A DNA stretch of 64,000 bases from Streptomyces sp. MJM8645 (lineage in GTDB: Bacteria; Actinomycetota; Actinomycetes; Streptomycetales; Streptomycetaceae): positions 4,537,001-4,601,000 of the forward strand of contig NZ_LJJF01000001.1 in assembly GCF_001625365.1 (NCBI RefSeq). Direction: 5' to 3'. Positions 17,946-28,293 of the stretch are shown here, one piece after another. Each line of letters begins with the position of its first letter. Within the stretch, counting starts at the first letter, position 1. The notes below the pieces were generated by a model. That model was given only the letters and a program-made list of their open reading frames with translations. It was not told the DNA's origin and did no database searches. A program made the translations under genes and the position numbers.

Positions 17946-19697
17946 ATGGGCGTGCAGGACCGGCCGGAGACGGCCGAGACGGAGCGGCTGCTGGCCGGGC
18001 GGTACGAGCTGGGCGACCGGCTCGGCCGCGGCGGGATGGGGACCGTCTGGCGGGCCTGGGACCGGATGCTGAACCGCGAGGTCGCGGTGAAGGAACTGAC
18101 CGTCAACCACCTGCCCGAGGACGAGCTGCAGATCCTGCACGCCCGGATGAAGCGGGAGGCCAGCGCGGCCGCCCGGATCAAGCACCCCGGCGTGATCACG
18201 GTGCACGACGTGCTGGAGCAGGACGGCCGGCCGTGGATCGTGATGGAGCTGGTGGACGGCCGCTCGCTGGCCGACGTGATCAGCCAGGACGGCACCCTGC
18301 AACCGCGCGCCGTCGCCGAGGTCGGCAGCCAGGTGCTCGCCGCACTGCACCGCGGCCACCAACTCGGCGTCCTGCACCGCGACGTGAAGCCGGCCAACGT
18401 GCTGCTGGAGCGCGGCACCGGGCGGGTGGTGCTGCTGGACTTCGGCATCGCGACGTACGAGGGCTCGGCCGAACTGACCCGGCCGGGTGACCTGGTCGGC
18501 TCGCCGGACTACCTGGCGCCGGAGCTCGCCCAGGGCGAGCGGCCCGGGCCGGCCTCCGACCTGTGGGGCCTCGGGGCGACGCTGTACGCCGCGGTGGAGG
18601 GCCAGTCGCCGTTCCGCCGGACCTCGCCGATCACCACGCTGGCCGCCGTGGTGGGCGAGCCGCTGCCGGAGCCGGTCCGGGCCGGGCCGCTGGGCCCGGT
18701 GCTGGCCGCGCTGATGGCCAAGGACCCGGCCGAGCGACCGAACGCGGACGAGGCCGCCCGGATGCTGGCCGAGGTGCAGGCCGGGCACACGATCGGCCTG
18801 AAGCCGGTCGCGCCGCTGCGCGCGCCCACCCAGTCGGTGCCGGTGGTGGACCGCAGCGAGCGCCCGGCGGCGGAGGAGGATCCCGAGGAGGAGGACGCGC
18901 CGGGGGCGACGGCGGCGGAGGCCGAGGAACCGACCGGGGCGCGCTCGGGGGCCGTTCCGGACACCACCGGGGGCGTGGCCGCCGAGGCGGCAGCGCCCAC
19001 TGCCGAGGTCGCGCCGGTGGCGCACCCCGTCACGCCCGCGCGCGGGCCGGCCAAGCGCCGCAGCACCCTGAAGATCGTCGTGATCGCGGTGGCCGTCGGC
19101 CTGCTGGCGGCCGGCGCGACCTTCCTCGCCACCCGGCACACCACCACCGGGCACGTCGCCGCCCCCACGGCCGACGATCCCGTCCCGACCGCCTCCACCA
19201 GCCCGGACCCGACCAGCGACGCCAGCCCGGGACCGGCGGCGCCCAACGGCTACCACTGGGTCGACGACCCGGCCGGCTTCCGCTTCCCGCTGCCCTCGGT
19301 CAGCCCGGCCTGGCAGCGCAGTGCCACGCCCGACAACCAGGTCTACTACAGCCCCGACAACAAGGTGCACTACCTGCAGTTCGCGGTCACCGTCGGCCAG
19401 TCGGTCAAGCCGCTGGAGCACCTGCGGCAGATGGAGGCCACCGTCTCCAAGAACCTGAAGGACTACAAGCAGCACAAGATGACCGGCGTCGCGGTGAACG
19501 GCCACGAGGCGGCCGTCTGGGAGTTCAGCTACCTCGCCAAGGAGGGCGGCCGGCGCCGGGCGGTCGAGGCCGAGTTCATCGACGACGACGGCACCAGCTA
19601 CGCGATCTACTCGTCCAGCCCGGACCGGGGCAACGAGTGGAACGAGGCGGAGCAGCGCTTCAACGCGGTGCTGCACTACTTCACGCCGACCCGCTGA
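17946..19697 (+). CDS. Transmembrane Ser/Thr protein kinase (second of cluster)
   Basis: A 583-residue kinase started at ATG 17946, which has a GAGGGGGAG ribosome site. Motifs are complete: GRGGMGTVW, K49 in VAVKEL, HRDVKPAN from residue 144, and DFG from residue 165. An acidic linker precedes the transmembrane helix at about 377-398. The extracellular domain starts with GYHWVDDPAGFRFPLPSVS and continues through VYYSPDNKVHYLQFAV to WEFSYLAKEGGRRRAVE. It is homologous to the outer domain of the kinase at 14050, so the two are paralogues with a shared type of sensor. They flank a pseudokinase. Ligand and substrates are unknown. Confidence 0.92.
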   Translation: MGVQDRPETAETERLLAGRYELGDRLGRGGMGTVWRAWDRMLNREVAVKELTVNHLPEDELQILHARMKREASAAARIKHPGVITVHDVLEQDGRPWIVMELVDGRSLADVISQDGTLQPRAVAEVGSQVLAALHRGHQLGVLHRDVKPANVLLERGTGRVVLLDFGIATYEGSAELTRPGDLVGSPDYLAPELAQGERPGPASDLWGLGATLYAAVEGQSPFRRTSPITTLAAVVGEPLPEPVRAGPLGPVLAALMAKDPAERPNADEAARMLAEVQAGHTIGLKPVAPLRAPTQSVPVVDRSERPAAEEDPEEEDAPGATAAEAEEPTGARSGAVPDTTGGVAAEAAAPTAEVAPVAHPVTPARGPAKRRSTLKIVVIAVAVGLLAAGATFLATRHTTTGHVAAPTADDPVPTASTSPDPTSDASPGPAAPNGYHWVDDPAGFRFPLPSVSPAWQRSATPDNQVYYSPDNKVHYLQFAVTVGQSVKPLEHLRQMEATVSKNLKDYKQHKMTGVAVNGHEAAVWEFSYLAKEGGRRRAVEAEFIDDDGTSYAIYSSSPDRGNEWNEAEQRFNAVLHYFTPTR

Positions 19698-19771
19698 CCG
19701 GGGGGCGCCCGCTCCGCCCGGCCGCGGCAGATTCTTGTTACCGACGGGTACCGGACCGGCCGCCGAGCGCC

Positions 19772-19777
19772 TAGGCT
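19772..19777 (+). promoter_or_regulatory. Candidate -10 box of a leaderless promoter
   Basis: TAGGCT ends seven bases before the ATG at 19785, which places the transcription start at or within a base or two of the start codon. There is no convincing -35 box. Confidence 0.5.
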
Positions 19778-19784
19778 GCGCCGT

Positions 19785-21416
19785 ATGTCGGACCTCACAG
19801 CAGGCGCAGCGGCCACCGAACACCCCGCGACCGGGAACCCGCCCGCCCCCGGCGGGGGCCGGACCGTCGCGGCGGCCGTCCCGCCGTCCCTGGTCGCCCG
19901 GTTGGCCGCCGGCGTCACCGCCACCGGCGAGCCCAGCCTGGTGGAGACCGTCGCCCCGCTGACCGGCGAGCGGCTGGCGAGCCTGCCGCAGTCCACCCCG
20001 GCCGACGTCGAGGTCGCCTTCGAACTGGCCCGCCGCGCCCAGCCGGCCTGGGCCGCGCTGCCGGTGCGCCGCCGCGCGGCCGTCCTGCTGCGCTTCCACG
20101 ACCTGCTGCTCAAGCGGCAGGACGAGGTGCTGGACCTCGTCCAGGCCGAGACCGGCAAGGCCCGGCTGCACGCCTTCGAGGAGGTGCTGGCCACCGCCAT
20201 GGCCGCCCGGCACTACGGGCGGGCCGCGCACGGCTACCTCCGGGACAAGCGGCGCGGCGGGGCGCTGCCGGTGCTCACCCACGCGGTCGAGGCCCGCCGG
20301 CCCAAGGGCGTGATCGGCCACATCTCGCCCTGGAACTACCCGCTGGAGCTGTCCGTCGGCGACGTCCTGCCCGCCTTCGCGGCCGGCAACGCCGTGGTCA
20401 ACAAGCCGGACACGCAGACCGCGCTGACCGCGCTGTGGGCCCGCGAGCTGCTGATCGAGGCCGGGCTGCCGGCCGACCTGTGGCAGGTCGTGCTCGGCGA
20501 CGGCCCGGTGATCGGCCCCGCCGTGGTGGAGCACGCCGACTACGTCTCGTTCACCGGCTCCACCCGCACCGGCCGCGAGGTCGCCCAGCGCGCCGCCGCC
20601 CGGCTGGTCGGCGCCTCGCTCGAACTCGGCGGCAAGAACGCCATGCTGGTCCTCGCCGACGCCGACCTCGACCGGGCCGCCGCGGGCGCCGTGCGGGCCT
20701 GCTTCTCCTCCGCCGGGCAGCTGTGCATCTCGATCGAGCGGCTGCTGGTGCACCGCTCGGTGGCCGACGACTTCCTGGAGCGCTTCGCCGCCCGCACCCG
20801 GGCGCTGCGCCTCGGCGGCGGCCTCGCCTACGGCGCCGACATGGGCTCGCTGGTCTCCGTCCGCCAGCTGGAGGCCACCACCCGGCACGTGGAGGAGGCG
20901 GTCAAGGCGGGCGCCACCGTGCTGGCCGGCGGCCGGGCCCGGCCCGACCTCGGCCCGTACTTCTTCGAGCCGACCATCCTCGACGGGGTGACCCCGGACA
21001 TGGCGGTCTGCGGCGAGGAGACCTTCGGCCCGGTCGTCTCCGTCTACCGCTTCGACACCGACGACGAGGCGGTGGCCGCCGCCAACTCCACGCCGTACGG
21101 CCTGAACTCCAGCGTCTGGACCAGGGACACCCGGCGCGGCCGGGCGGTCGGGGCCCGGCTGCGCACCGGCACGGTCAACGTCAACGAGGCCTACGCGGCC
21201 GCGTACGGCTCGATCGGCTCGCCGATGGGCGGCATGGGCGACTCCGGGCTCGGCCGCCGCCACGGTGCCGAGGGCATCCTGCGCTTCACCGAGGCGCAGA
21301 CCGTCGCGACCCAGCGGCTGATGCCGATCGCGCCCTCGTTCGGCCTGGACGACCGGCAGTTCGCCGCGGTGATGACCGGCGGGCTGCGGGTGCTGAAGGC
21401 GCTGCGGTTCAAGTAG
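19785..21416 (+). CDS. Succinate-semialdehyde dehydrogenase-type aldehyde dehydrogenase
   Basis: A 543-residue NAD(P)+-dependent dehydrogenase that oxidises an aldehyde to a carboxylate, most likely succinic semialdehyde from GABA or polyamine breakdown. It has the cofactor-binding ISPWNYPLEL and NKPDTQTAL, the general base E280 (LELGGKNAM) and the catalytic C314 in SAGQLCISIERL. The C-terminal GDSGLGRRHGAEGILRFTEAQTV is typical of the SSADH2-like actinobacterial group. About 45 N-terminal residues before the conserved core are Ala/Pro-rich. No ribosome site is seen, and a TAGGCT -10-like box abuts the ATG, so translation may be leaderless. A short repeat-rich gap separates it from the GMC oxidoreductase. 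Confidence 0.88.
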   Translation: MSDLTAGAAATEHPATGNPPAPGGGRTVAAAVPPSLVARLAAGVTATGEPSLVETVAPLTGERLASLPQSTPADVEVAFELARRAQPAWAALPVRRRAAVLLRFHDLLLKRQDEVLDLVQAETGKARLHAFEEVLATAMAARHYGRAAHGYLRDKRRGGALPVLTHAVEARRPKGVIGHISPWNYPLELSVGDVLPAFAAGNAVVNKPDTQTALTALWARELLIEAGLPADLWQVVLGDGPVIGPAVVEHADYVSFTGSTRTGREVAQRAAARLVGASLELGGKNAMLVLADADLDRAAAGAVRACFSSAGQLCISIERLLVHRSVADDFLERFAARTRALRLGGGLAYGADMGSLVSVRQLEATTRHVEEAVKAGATVLAGGRARPDLGPYFFEPTILDGVTPDMAVCGEETFGPVVSVYRFDTDDEAVAAANSTPYGLNSSVWTRDTRRGRAVGARLRTGTVNVNEAYAAAYGSIGSPMGGMGDSGLGRRHGAEGILRFTEAQTVATQRLMPIAPSFGLDDRQFAAVMTGGLRVLKALRFK

Positions 21417-21451
21417 CCGTCCCGGACCGGGGGTCCAAGTAGCCGTCCCGG
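21410..21451. repeat. 26-bp period direct repeat over the dehydrogenase stop
   Basis: CAAGTAGCCGTCCCGG occurs at 21410-21425 and again at 21436-21451. The first copy contains the TAG stop of the dehydrogenase, so the second recreates the same sequence including a TAG. This looks like a small tandem duplication of the gene end. Confidence 0.8.
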
Positions 21452-21505
21452 CCCGGTGGTTCGCCCCCGTGTCCGGAGTCGGCCCGGCCGGTGGTCCGAT
21501 CCGCT

Positions 21506-21561
21506 CGTCCTGTGGTCGGGTTCCGTCCTGTGGTCAGGTTCACCCGTCCCGTAGTCAGTTC
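21506..21561. repeat. 18-bp tandem repeat upstream of the GMC oxidoreductase
   Basis: CGTCCTGTGGTCRGGTTC is found at 21506-21523 and directly again at 21524-21541, with a decayed third copy (CGTCCCGTAGTCA...) to about 21561. The block ends just before the ribosome site of the next gene. Confidence 0.8.
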
Positions 21562-21584
21562 GCGTCCCGAAGGAGCAGTGGCAG

Positions 21585-23390
21585 ATGGTGGAGTCCGGCG
21601 GTGCGGCGGAGTTCGACTACGACGTGGTCGTGGTCGGCTCCGGCTTCGGTGGTTCGGTCGCCGCGCTGCGGCTGACCGAGAAGGGCTACCGGGTCGCCGT
21701 CCTGGAGGCCGGCCGGCGCTTCGAGCGGGACGAACTGCCCAGGAACTCCTGGGACCTGCCGAACTACCTGTGGGCGCCGAAGCTCGGCCTCTACGGCATC
21801 CAGCGGATCCACCTGCTGGCCAACGTGCTGATCCTGGCCGGCGCCGGGGTCGGCGGCGGCTCGCTGAACTACGCCAACACCCTGTACGTGCCGCCGAAGG
21901 CCTTCTTCGAGGACCGTCAGTGGCGCCACATCACCGACTGGCAGGAGGAGTTGGCGCCGTTCTACGACCAGGCGCAGCGGATGCTCGGGGTCCGGCTCAA
22001 CCCGACCGTCACCCCCTCCGACGTGCACCTCAAGGCCGCCGCCGAGCAGATGGGGGTGGGCGACACCTTCCACATGGCGCCGGTCGGGGTCTTCTTCGGG
22101 GACGGCCAGGACGCCGGCGGCAGGGCCGAGGCGGCGCCCGGGGACGAGGTCGCCGACCCGTACTTCGGCGGCGCCGGGCCGGCCCGCAAGGCCTGCGTGG
22201 AGTGCGGCGAGTGCATGACCGGCTGCCGGCACGGGGCGAAGAACATGCTCACCGAGAACTACCTGCACCTGGCCGAGCGGGGCGGCGCCGAGATCCACCC
22301 GCTCACCACGGTGGCCCGGATCCGGGAGCTCCCCGGCGCCGACGGGAGCCGCGGCTACGCGGTGGACGTGCGCCGGACCGACTCCCGCTCCCGCACCGAC
22401 CGGGTGAAGGCGGGCGCGCGGACCATCACCGCCGCCCGGGTGGTGGTCGCGGCCGGGACGTACGGCACCCAGTCGCTGCTGCACCGGATGCGTGACGGGG
22501 GGCACCTGCCCCGGATCTCCGGCCGGCTCGGCGAGCTGACCCGCACCAACTCCGAGGCGCTGGTGGGCGCGCAGACCACCGACCGGCGCTACGGCACCCG
22601 GGTGGACTTCACCAAGGGCGTGGCGATCACCTCCTCGATCCACCCGGACGCCAGCACCCACATCGAGCCGGTCCGCTACGGCAAGGGCTCCAACGCGATG
22701 GGTGCGCTGTCGATAGCCCAGGTCAAGGGCGGCGGACGGGCCCCGCGCTGGCTGCGCTACCTGGGTGGGTCGGTGCGCCACCCGGTGACCTTCGCCCGCT
22801 CGATGAACCAGCACCGCTGGTCCGAGAAGACGATCATCGGCCTGGTGATGCAGTCGCTGGACAACTCGATCACCGTCTCGCTGAAGAAGGACCTGCTCGG
22901 CAAGAGCCGGCTCACCTCCGCCCAGGGCCACGGCGCCCCCAACCCGACCTGGATCCCGGCCGCCGAACAGGGCGCCCAGGCGCTGGCCGAGCAGATCAAC
23001 GGCTTCGCCGGCAGCAGCGCCGGCGAGATCTTCGACATCCCGATGACCGCCCACTTCCTCGGCGGCTGCCCGATCGGCGACGCCCCCGAGACCGGCGTGG
23101 TCGACCCCTACCACCGGCTGTACGGCCACCCGGGGATCAGCGTGGTCGACGGCGCGGCCGTCTCCGCCAACCTCGGGGTGAACCCCTCGCTGACGATCAC
23201 CGCGCAGGCCGAGCGCGCCATGTCGATGTGGCCCAACAAGGGCGAGGCGGACCGCCGCCCGGCCCAGGGCGAGGCCTACCGGCGGGTCGCCCCGGTGGCG
23301 CCGGCCCGGCCGGCCGTCCCGGAGGACGCGTTCGGCGCGCTCCGACTGCCGCTGCTGCCCGTCCCGGAGGTCCCGAAGAAGCGCGGCTGA
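21585..23390 (+). CDS. GMC-family FAD oxidoreductase (cholesterol-oxidase/ChoD-like)
   Basis: A 601-residue flavoenzyme. The FAD-binding fold opens with VVVGSGFGGSVAALRLTEKGYRVAVLEAG at about residues 13-41, and the C-terminal GMC signature is NLGVNPSLTITAQAERAM. Residues 204-214 carry four cysteines in a CxxCxxCxxxC array (ACVECGECMTGC), a ferredoxin-like insertion also found in the ChoD-like branch annotated as cholesterol oxidases. The start at ATG 21585 is supported by GAAGGAG. GMC enzymes oxidise alcohols or sterols; the substrate here is not known, and steroid oxidation is only a label by similarity. The preceding aldehyde dehydrogenase could act on its product, which is speculative. 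Confidence 0.85.
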   Translation: MVESGGAAEFDYDVVVVGSGFGGSVAALRLTEKGYRVAVLEAGRRFERDELPRNSWDLPNYLWAPKLGLYGIQRIHLLANVLILAGAGVGGGSLNYANTLYVPPKAFFEDRQWRHITDWQEELAPFYDQAQRMLGVRLNPTVTPSDVHLKAAAEQMGVGDTFHMAPVGVFFGDGQDAGGRAEAAPGDEVADPYFGGAGPARKACVECGECMTGCRHGAKNMLTENYLHLAERGGAEIHPLTTVARIRELPGADGSRGYAVDVRRTDSRSRTDRVKAGARTITAARVVVAAGTYGTQSLLHRMRDGGHLPRISGRLGELTRTNSEALVGAQTTDRRYGTRVDFTKGVAITSSIHPDASTHIEPVRYGKGSNAMGALSIAQVKGGGRAPRWLRYLGGSVRHPVTFARSMNQHRWSEKTIIGLVMQSLDNSITVSLKKDLLGKSRLTSAQGHGAPNPTWIPAAEQGAQALAEQINGFAGSSAGEIFDIPMTAHFLGGCPIGDAPETGVVDPYHRLYGHPGISVVDGAAVSANLGVNPSLTITAQAERAMSMWPNKGEADRRPAQGEAYRRVAPVAPARPAVPEDAFGALRLPLLPVPEVPKKRG

Positions 23391-23509
23391 GCAGGCCCCG
23401 ACGGGCCAACCCGCCCGGCTCGGTACCCGGTTGACATTCGTTCGGATCCGATGGGATAAACGGGCTTTCTGGGGGACCAGGAACTCGTCGAGCGGGGGGA
23501 AACCGGTCC

Positions 23510-25414
23510 ATGGCCATCTGCGCATCGTGCGGCGCGGCATCGGTGGAAGGGGCGCCTGCGTGCGTCTCGTGCGGGCGGCCGCTGACGCCGCCCCCGCCGG
23601 CGGCCGCCATGCCCGCGGTACCTCCCGCGGTACCTCCCGCGGTACCTCCCGTCGTGCCGCCCGCCGTTCCGCCCCCGCCGGCGTACGGTCCGCCGTCCGC
23701 CGCGCCCGGGTACCCGCCGCCGCTTCCGCCTTCGCCGCCCGGCTACGGGCCGCCGCCCGCGCCCGGGTACGGCCCGCCGACCGGGTACGGCCCGGGCCAC
23801 CCGCAGCCCGCCGGGCCGCCCACGCTGGGCAGCTGGGGCGCCGGGCAGCCGTATGACCCGCGGGCCGGCCGGCCGAACGTGCTGAGCCGGCTGCTCGGCG
23901 CGGACTGGCGCCCGGCGCTCCTGGTCGCCATCGCCCCGACCGCCGTGCTGCTGCTGGCGGCGCTGATCGTGGCGGTCCCGAGCGACTACCAGTACGCCTA
24001 CCTGGTCCGGGCGCCCGGGTTCGGCGAGCGCTTCGGCGCCGCCCTGTCGATGGCGCTGAGCGCGCTCGGTGCGCCGTTCAAGCTCGGGTACACCACCGCG
24101 CTGCGACGCGGCGACGCGGCGGGCATGGACGCGCTGCTCCGGGCGGTGCCGCTGACGGTCACCGTGCTGTGGGCGCTGGCGCTCTGGCTCGGCCTGCGGA
24201 CCGCGGCACGCCGCCGCCGGGCCGCCGGCCTCCAGCTCACCCGGGCCCAGGCCGCGGGCGAGGCGCTGCGCACCGCGGTGGTCCTGGCCGCGGTGACCGC
24301 GCTGCTCGGGTTGGCCGGCGGGACGTCCTGGGAGCCGCAGCGCACCGGCCTCGTCGGCCGCGCCCTCGGGGTGACGTACACCGTGGACTCCGGCTGGCTG
24401 GAGGCGACCGGCTGGACGGCCCTGCTCGCCGCGCTGACGGCCTTCGCCGTCCACGGCACCGACGCGCTGCGCTGGGCCGCCTGGCGCAGCCGGGCGGTGC
24501 GCGGCTGGGCGGTCGCCGCGCTCACGGCCGGCCGGGCGCTGGCACTGTCACTGGGACTGGCCTCGGTGACGGGCTTCGTGCTGGTCGCCGTCAACAGCGA
24601 CGAGGGCTGGCAGACCCCGGTCTCGGCGGCCTTCCTGCCCAACCTCGGCCTGGGCCTGCTCGGCCTGGGCTCGGGGGCGACCTTGCAGGCGTTCAACGGG
24701 GCGAGCGACGCGGCGGTCGCGATCGGCGGCGACTGGCGGGACACCCCCGACAGGGGGGAAATCTCCTTCTTCGACCTGCACGACCAGACCGCCGACTGGC
24801 GCTGGACCGGCCTGCTGGCCCTCGCCACGGCGGGCGTCCTCGGCTGGTCGGCGTACCGGCGGCGGCTGGACGCGGCCGACCGGTTCCGGCTGGCGGCCGT
24901 CCACGCCGTGGCGCTCACCGCGCTGATGGCGGTGGGCGGTGCGCTGATGACGACCTCGACGTCCTCGGCGGTCGCGGGGTGGGACACCTTCGCCAACCAG
25001 ACGGAGGTGTCCCGGGACACCTCGATCAACCTGGGCTTCGCCAGCGTGCTGGTGGCCAACCTGGTCTGGGCGGCGATCGGCGCGCTGCTGGTGCCGCCGC
25101 TGCTGGCGGCCGTCCGCGGCCGGGGCGCGGTGGCCCGCGAGGACGCCTACGGCGCGCCCCCGTACGGTGCGCCCCCGTACGGCGCGCCCCCGTACGGCGC
25201 GCCCCCGTACGGCGCGCCCCCGTACGGTGCGGTGCCGCACGGCGCGGTGCCGCCGCCGGGGGCGCCGTACGAGGCCGGGCCGGAGCTGCAGCCGTACGCC
25301 CCCGGGGCGGGGGTGGGCGACGTGGTCGGCTCGGACGACGCGCCGCTGGTGCCGCCGCCCGGGGCGTCGGCCGAGGAGCCGGTCGATCCGAGCGTCTGGC
25401 GCAAGCAGCCCTGA
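23510..25414 (+). CDS. Zinc-ribbon, multi-pass membrane protein of unknown function
   Basis: A 634-residue protein from ATG 23510. The N-terminus is a compact zinc ribbon with C4, C7, C18 and C21 (CASCG...CVSCG). A Pro/Gly/Tyr-rich linker of about 90 residues follows. Several hydrophobic helices occur between residues 135 and 540, including LLVAIAPTAVLLLAALIVAV and a helix-rich second half. The C-terminus has five GAPPY repeats and an acidic tail. No catalytic motif is recognised. Zinc-ribbon plus membrane-helix proteins are frequent in Streptomyces and are usually of unknown role. A terminator follows. Codon use is typical of its neighbours. Confidence 0.82.
   Translation: MAICASCGAASVEGAPACVSCGRPLTPPPPAAAMPAVPPAVPPAVPPVVPPAVPPPPAYGPPSAAPGYPPPLPPSPPGYGPPPAPGYGPPTGYGPGHPQPAGPPTLGSWGAGQPYDPRAGRPNVLSRLLGADWRPALLVAIAPTAVLLLAALIVAVPSDYQYAYLVRAPGFGERFGAALSMALSALGAPFKLGYTTALRRGDAAGMDALLRAVPLTVTVLWALALWLGLRTAARRRRAAGLQLTRAQAAGEALRTAVVLAAVTALLGLAGGTSWEPQRTGLVGRALGVTYTVDSGWLEATGWTALLAALTAFAVHGTDALRWAAWRSRAVRGWAVAALTAGRALALSLGLASVTGFVLVAVNSDEGWQTPVSAAFLPNLGLGLLGLGSGATLQAFNGASDAAVAIGGDWRDTPDRGEISFFDLHDQTADWRWTGLLALATAGVLGWSAYRRRLDAADRFRLAAVHAVALTALMAVGGALMTTSTSSAVAGWDTFANQTEVSRDTSINLGFASVLVANLVWAAIGALLVPPLLAAVRGRGAVAREDAYGAPPYGAPPYGAPPYGAPPYGAPPYGAVPHGAVPPPGAPYEAGPELQPYAPGAGVGDVVGSDDAPLVPPPGASAEEPVDPSVWRKQP
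25151..25225 (+). repeat. 15-bp in-frame tandem repeat (GAPPY x5)
   Basis: Five adjacent copies of GGYGCGCCCCCGTAC encode a Gly-Ala-Pro-Pro-Tyr repeat in the C-terminal tail of the zinc-ribbon membrane protein. Copy number is likely to vary between strains. A related 12-bp GCGGTACCTCCC repeat (three copies, 23614-23650) encodes the AVPP linker of the same protein. Confidence 0.9.
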
Positions 25415-25479
25415 GCCGGGCAGCCGTGGGCGGAGCGGTCTGAGCGGAGCGGCCCTGAGCCGGGCGGCCCGGACAGGGC

Positions 25480-25509
25480 AAAGGGCCCCGCGGGGGAACG
25501 GGGCCCTTT
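25480..25509 (+). terminator. Terminator after the zinc-ribbon membrane protein
   Basis: AAAGGGCCCCG pairs with CGGGGCCCTTT around an eight-base loop. The right arm ends in a T-run, making it one of the few classical-looking terminators in the window. Confidence 0.9.
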
Positions 25510-26507
25510 GTCGCTCAGCACGCGGCGTCAGGGCTGCGCCGGTGCTGGGGGTGACGGCGCCGGGGGAGGGGCGCCGTCGGGTCGGTCGGCTTCGGGGTCG
25601 CGCCGTCGCGGCCCGGCGTGGGTGGCCGGTGGCGCGGGGCGCGCACGCTCGCGGTGCGGCGGGTCGGCGCGCAGGTCTGCGCCGGGCCTTCGCTCACGGA
25701 GCGTGAGGTGGCGTACGGGGCTGCCGCCCAGTGCGGCGGCATCGGTCGGGGCCTCCACGGTGAGCCTGCCGGCCGCCGGGAGAACCGCTTCCACGCAGCA
25801 TCGTGCTGGACGAAGGGCTTGCTCTGCAACCGATTCAGCACAGTTCGACCCGGCACATTTGGTGCGGGTGCCGACTCCCGGGTGTGGCCCGGGCGCGGGT
25901 GCAGGCCTCGTTCCGCCCCGTCGGGCGGTTGTGGGCAGGTGTCGACACGAGGCGTCGATGATCACGGTGCGTAGTGGCGTGAGTGGCTGCGGCGCACGGG
26001 GACGCGCGTAGCGGCGCGGGACGGGAAAGGGTGTGCGCCCGGGCGTGCCCGGCTCGCGACGGGGGTGCGACGACCGGCCCGGGCGTCCCCGGGGACCGGC
26101 CGTCCCACCTCTCGGTCCAGTCGCGGCCGGGGTCGCTGTCCCCTGCTGTCCGGCCGCGGCACCCGCGCACGGTCCCACGGCGCCGCACTCCCGGCGGGGC
26201 CGGGGCGGCGGCGCCACATGCGCCGGTGGACTGGGATGAAGCTCCACGCGTGGTCCTGCAAGTCCGTACGGCGGCGCCCCTGGCCGGGGCGAAGGCGGCG
26301 CGTCTGGCGGGCGCGGCGCGGTCGTACGGTCGTCTGAAGCAACGAAAGGCGGCCCCGCCCGGTCACGGTCGTTTGGACGGGCAGACGAGTGAAACCGGAC
26401 AGCCCGGTAGAATCGGTGTCCAGACACCCCCACCCGTCGCCGCCGCGGCCCCCGCCGGGGAAGCGGTTCGGTGTGACACCTCTCGTACCGCTGCCGGAAG
26501 GCCGTCT
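25510..26507. other. About 1 kb without a convincing gene, upstream of guaA
   Basis: Several frames stay open here, but their products are Pro/Arg/Ala-rich low-complexity sequences without recognisable motifs, and none has a good ribosome site. The minus-strand frame around 25528-25830 is the least implausible. The last 100 bases must hold the guaA promoter; a TAGAAT hexamer at 26408-26413 may be its -10 box, with no clear -35. No known guanine or other riboswitch core is recognised. Confidence 0.5.
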
Positions 26508-28105
<1,598 letters not shown>

Positions 28106-28132
28106 ACTCCCGCCGGCCGCTGAGCCGCTGCT

Positions 28133-28182
28133 GAACGGCCGTGCCGTCGTTCCCGTACCAGGGAGCGGCGGCACGGCCGTTC
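28133..28182 (+). terminator. guaA terminator
   Basis: GAACGGCCGTGCCG pairs with CGGCACGGCCGTTC, with further pairing (TCCC/GGGA) toward a GTACCA loop. It begins 30 bases after guaA. Confidence 0.9.
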
Positions 28183-28293
28183 GCGGTGGGGCGGCCGCCC
28201 GGGTGGGGACCTCCCACCGAAAGCGATCGGGAGCGGGCAGAATGCGGACCGGACCTGTCAGGGAGTGGCGGGCCGCGAGGGAAGGTGTGAGCG

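Noticed and set aside
23614..25225. Short regular repeats considered as a CRISPR array
   Set aside because: They are in-frame coding repeats (AVPP and GAPPY) without spacers. No CRISPR or cas gene is present in the window.
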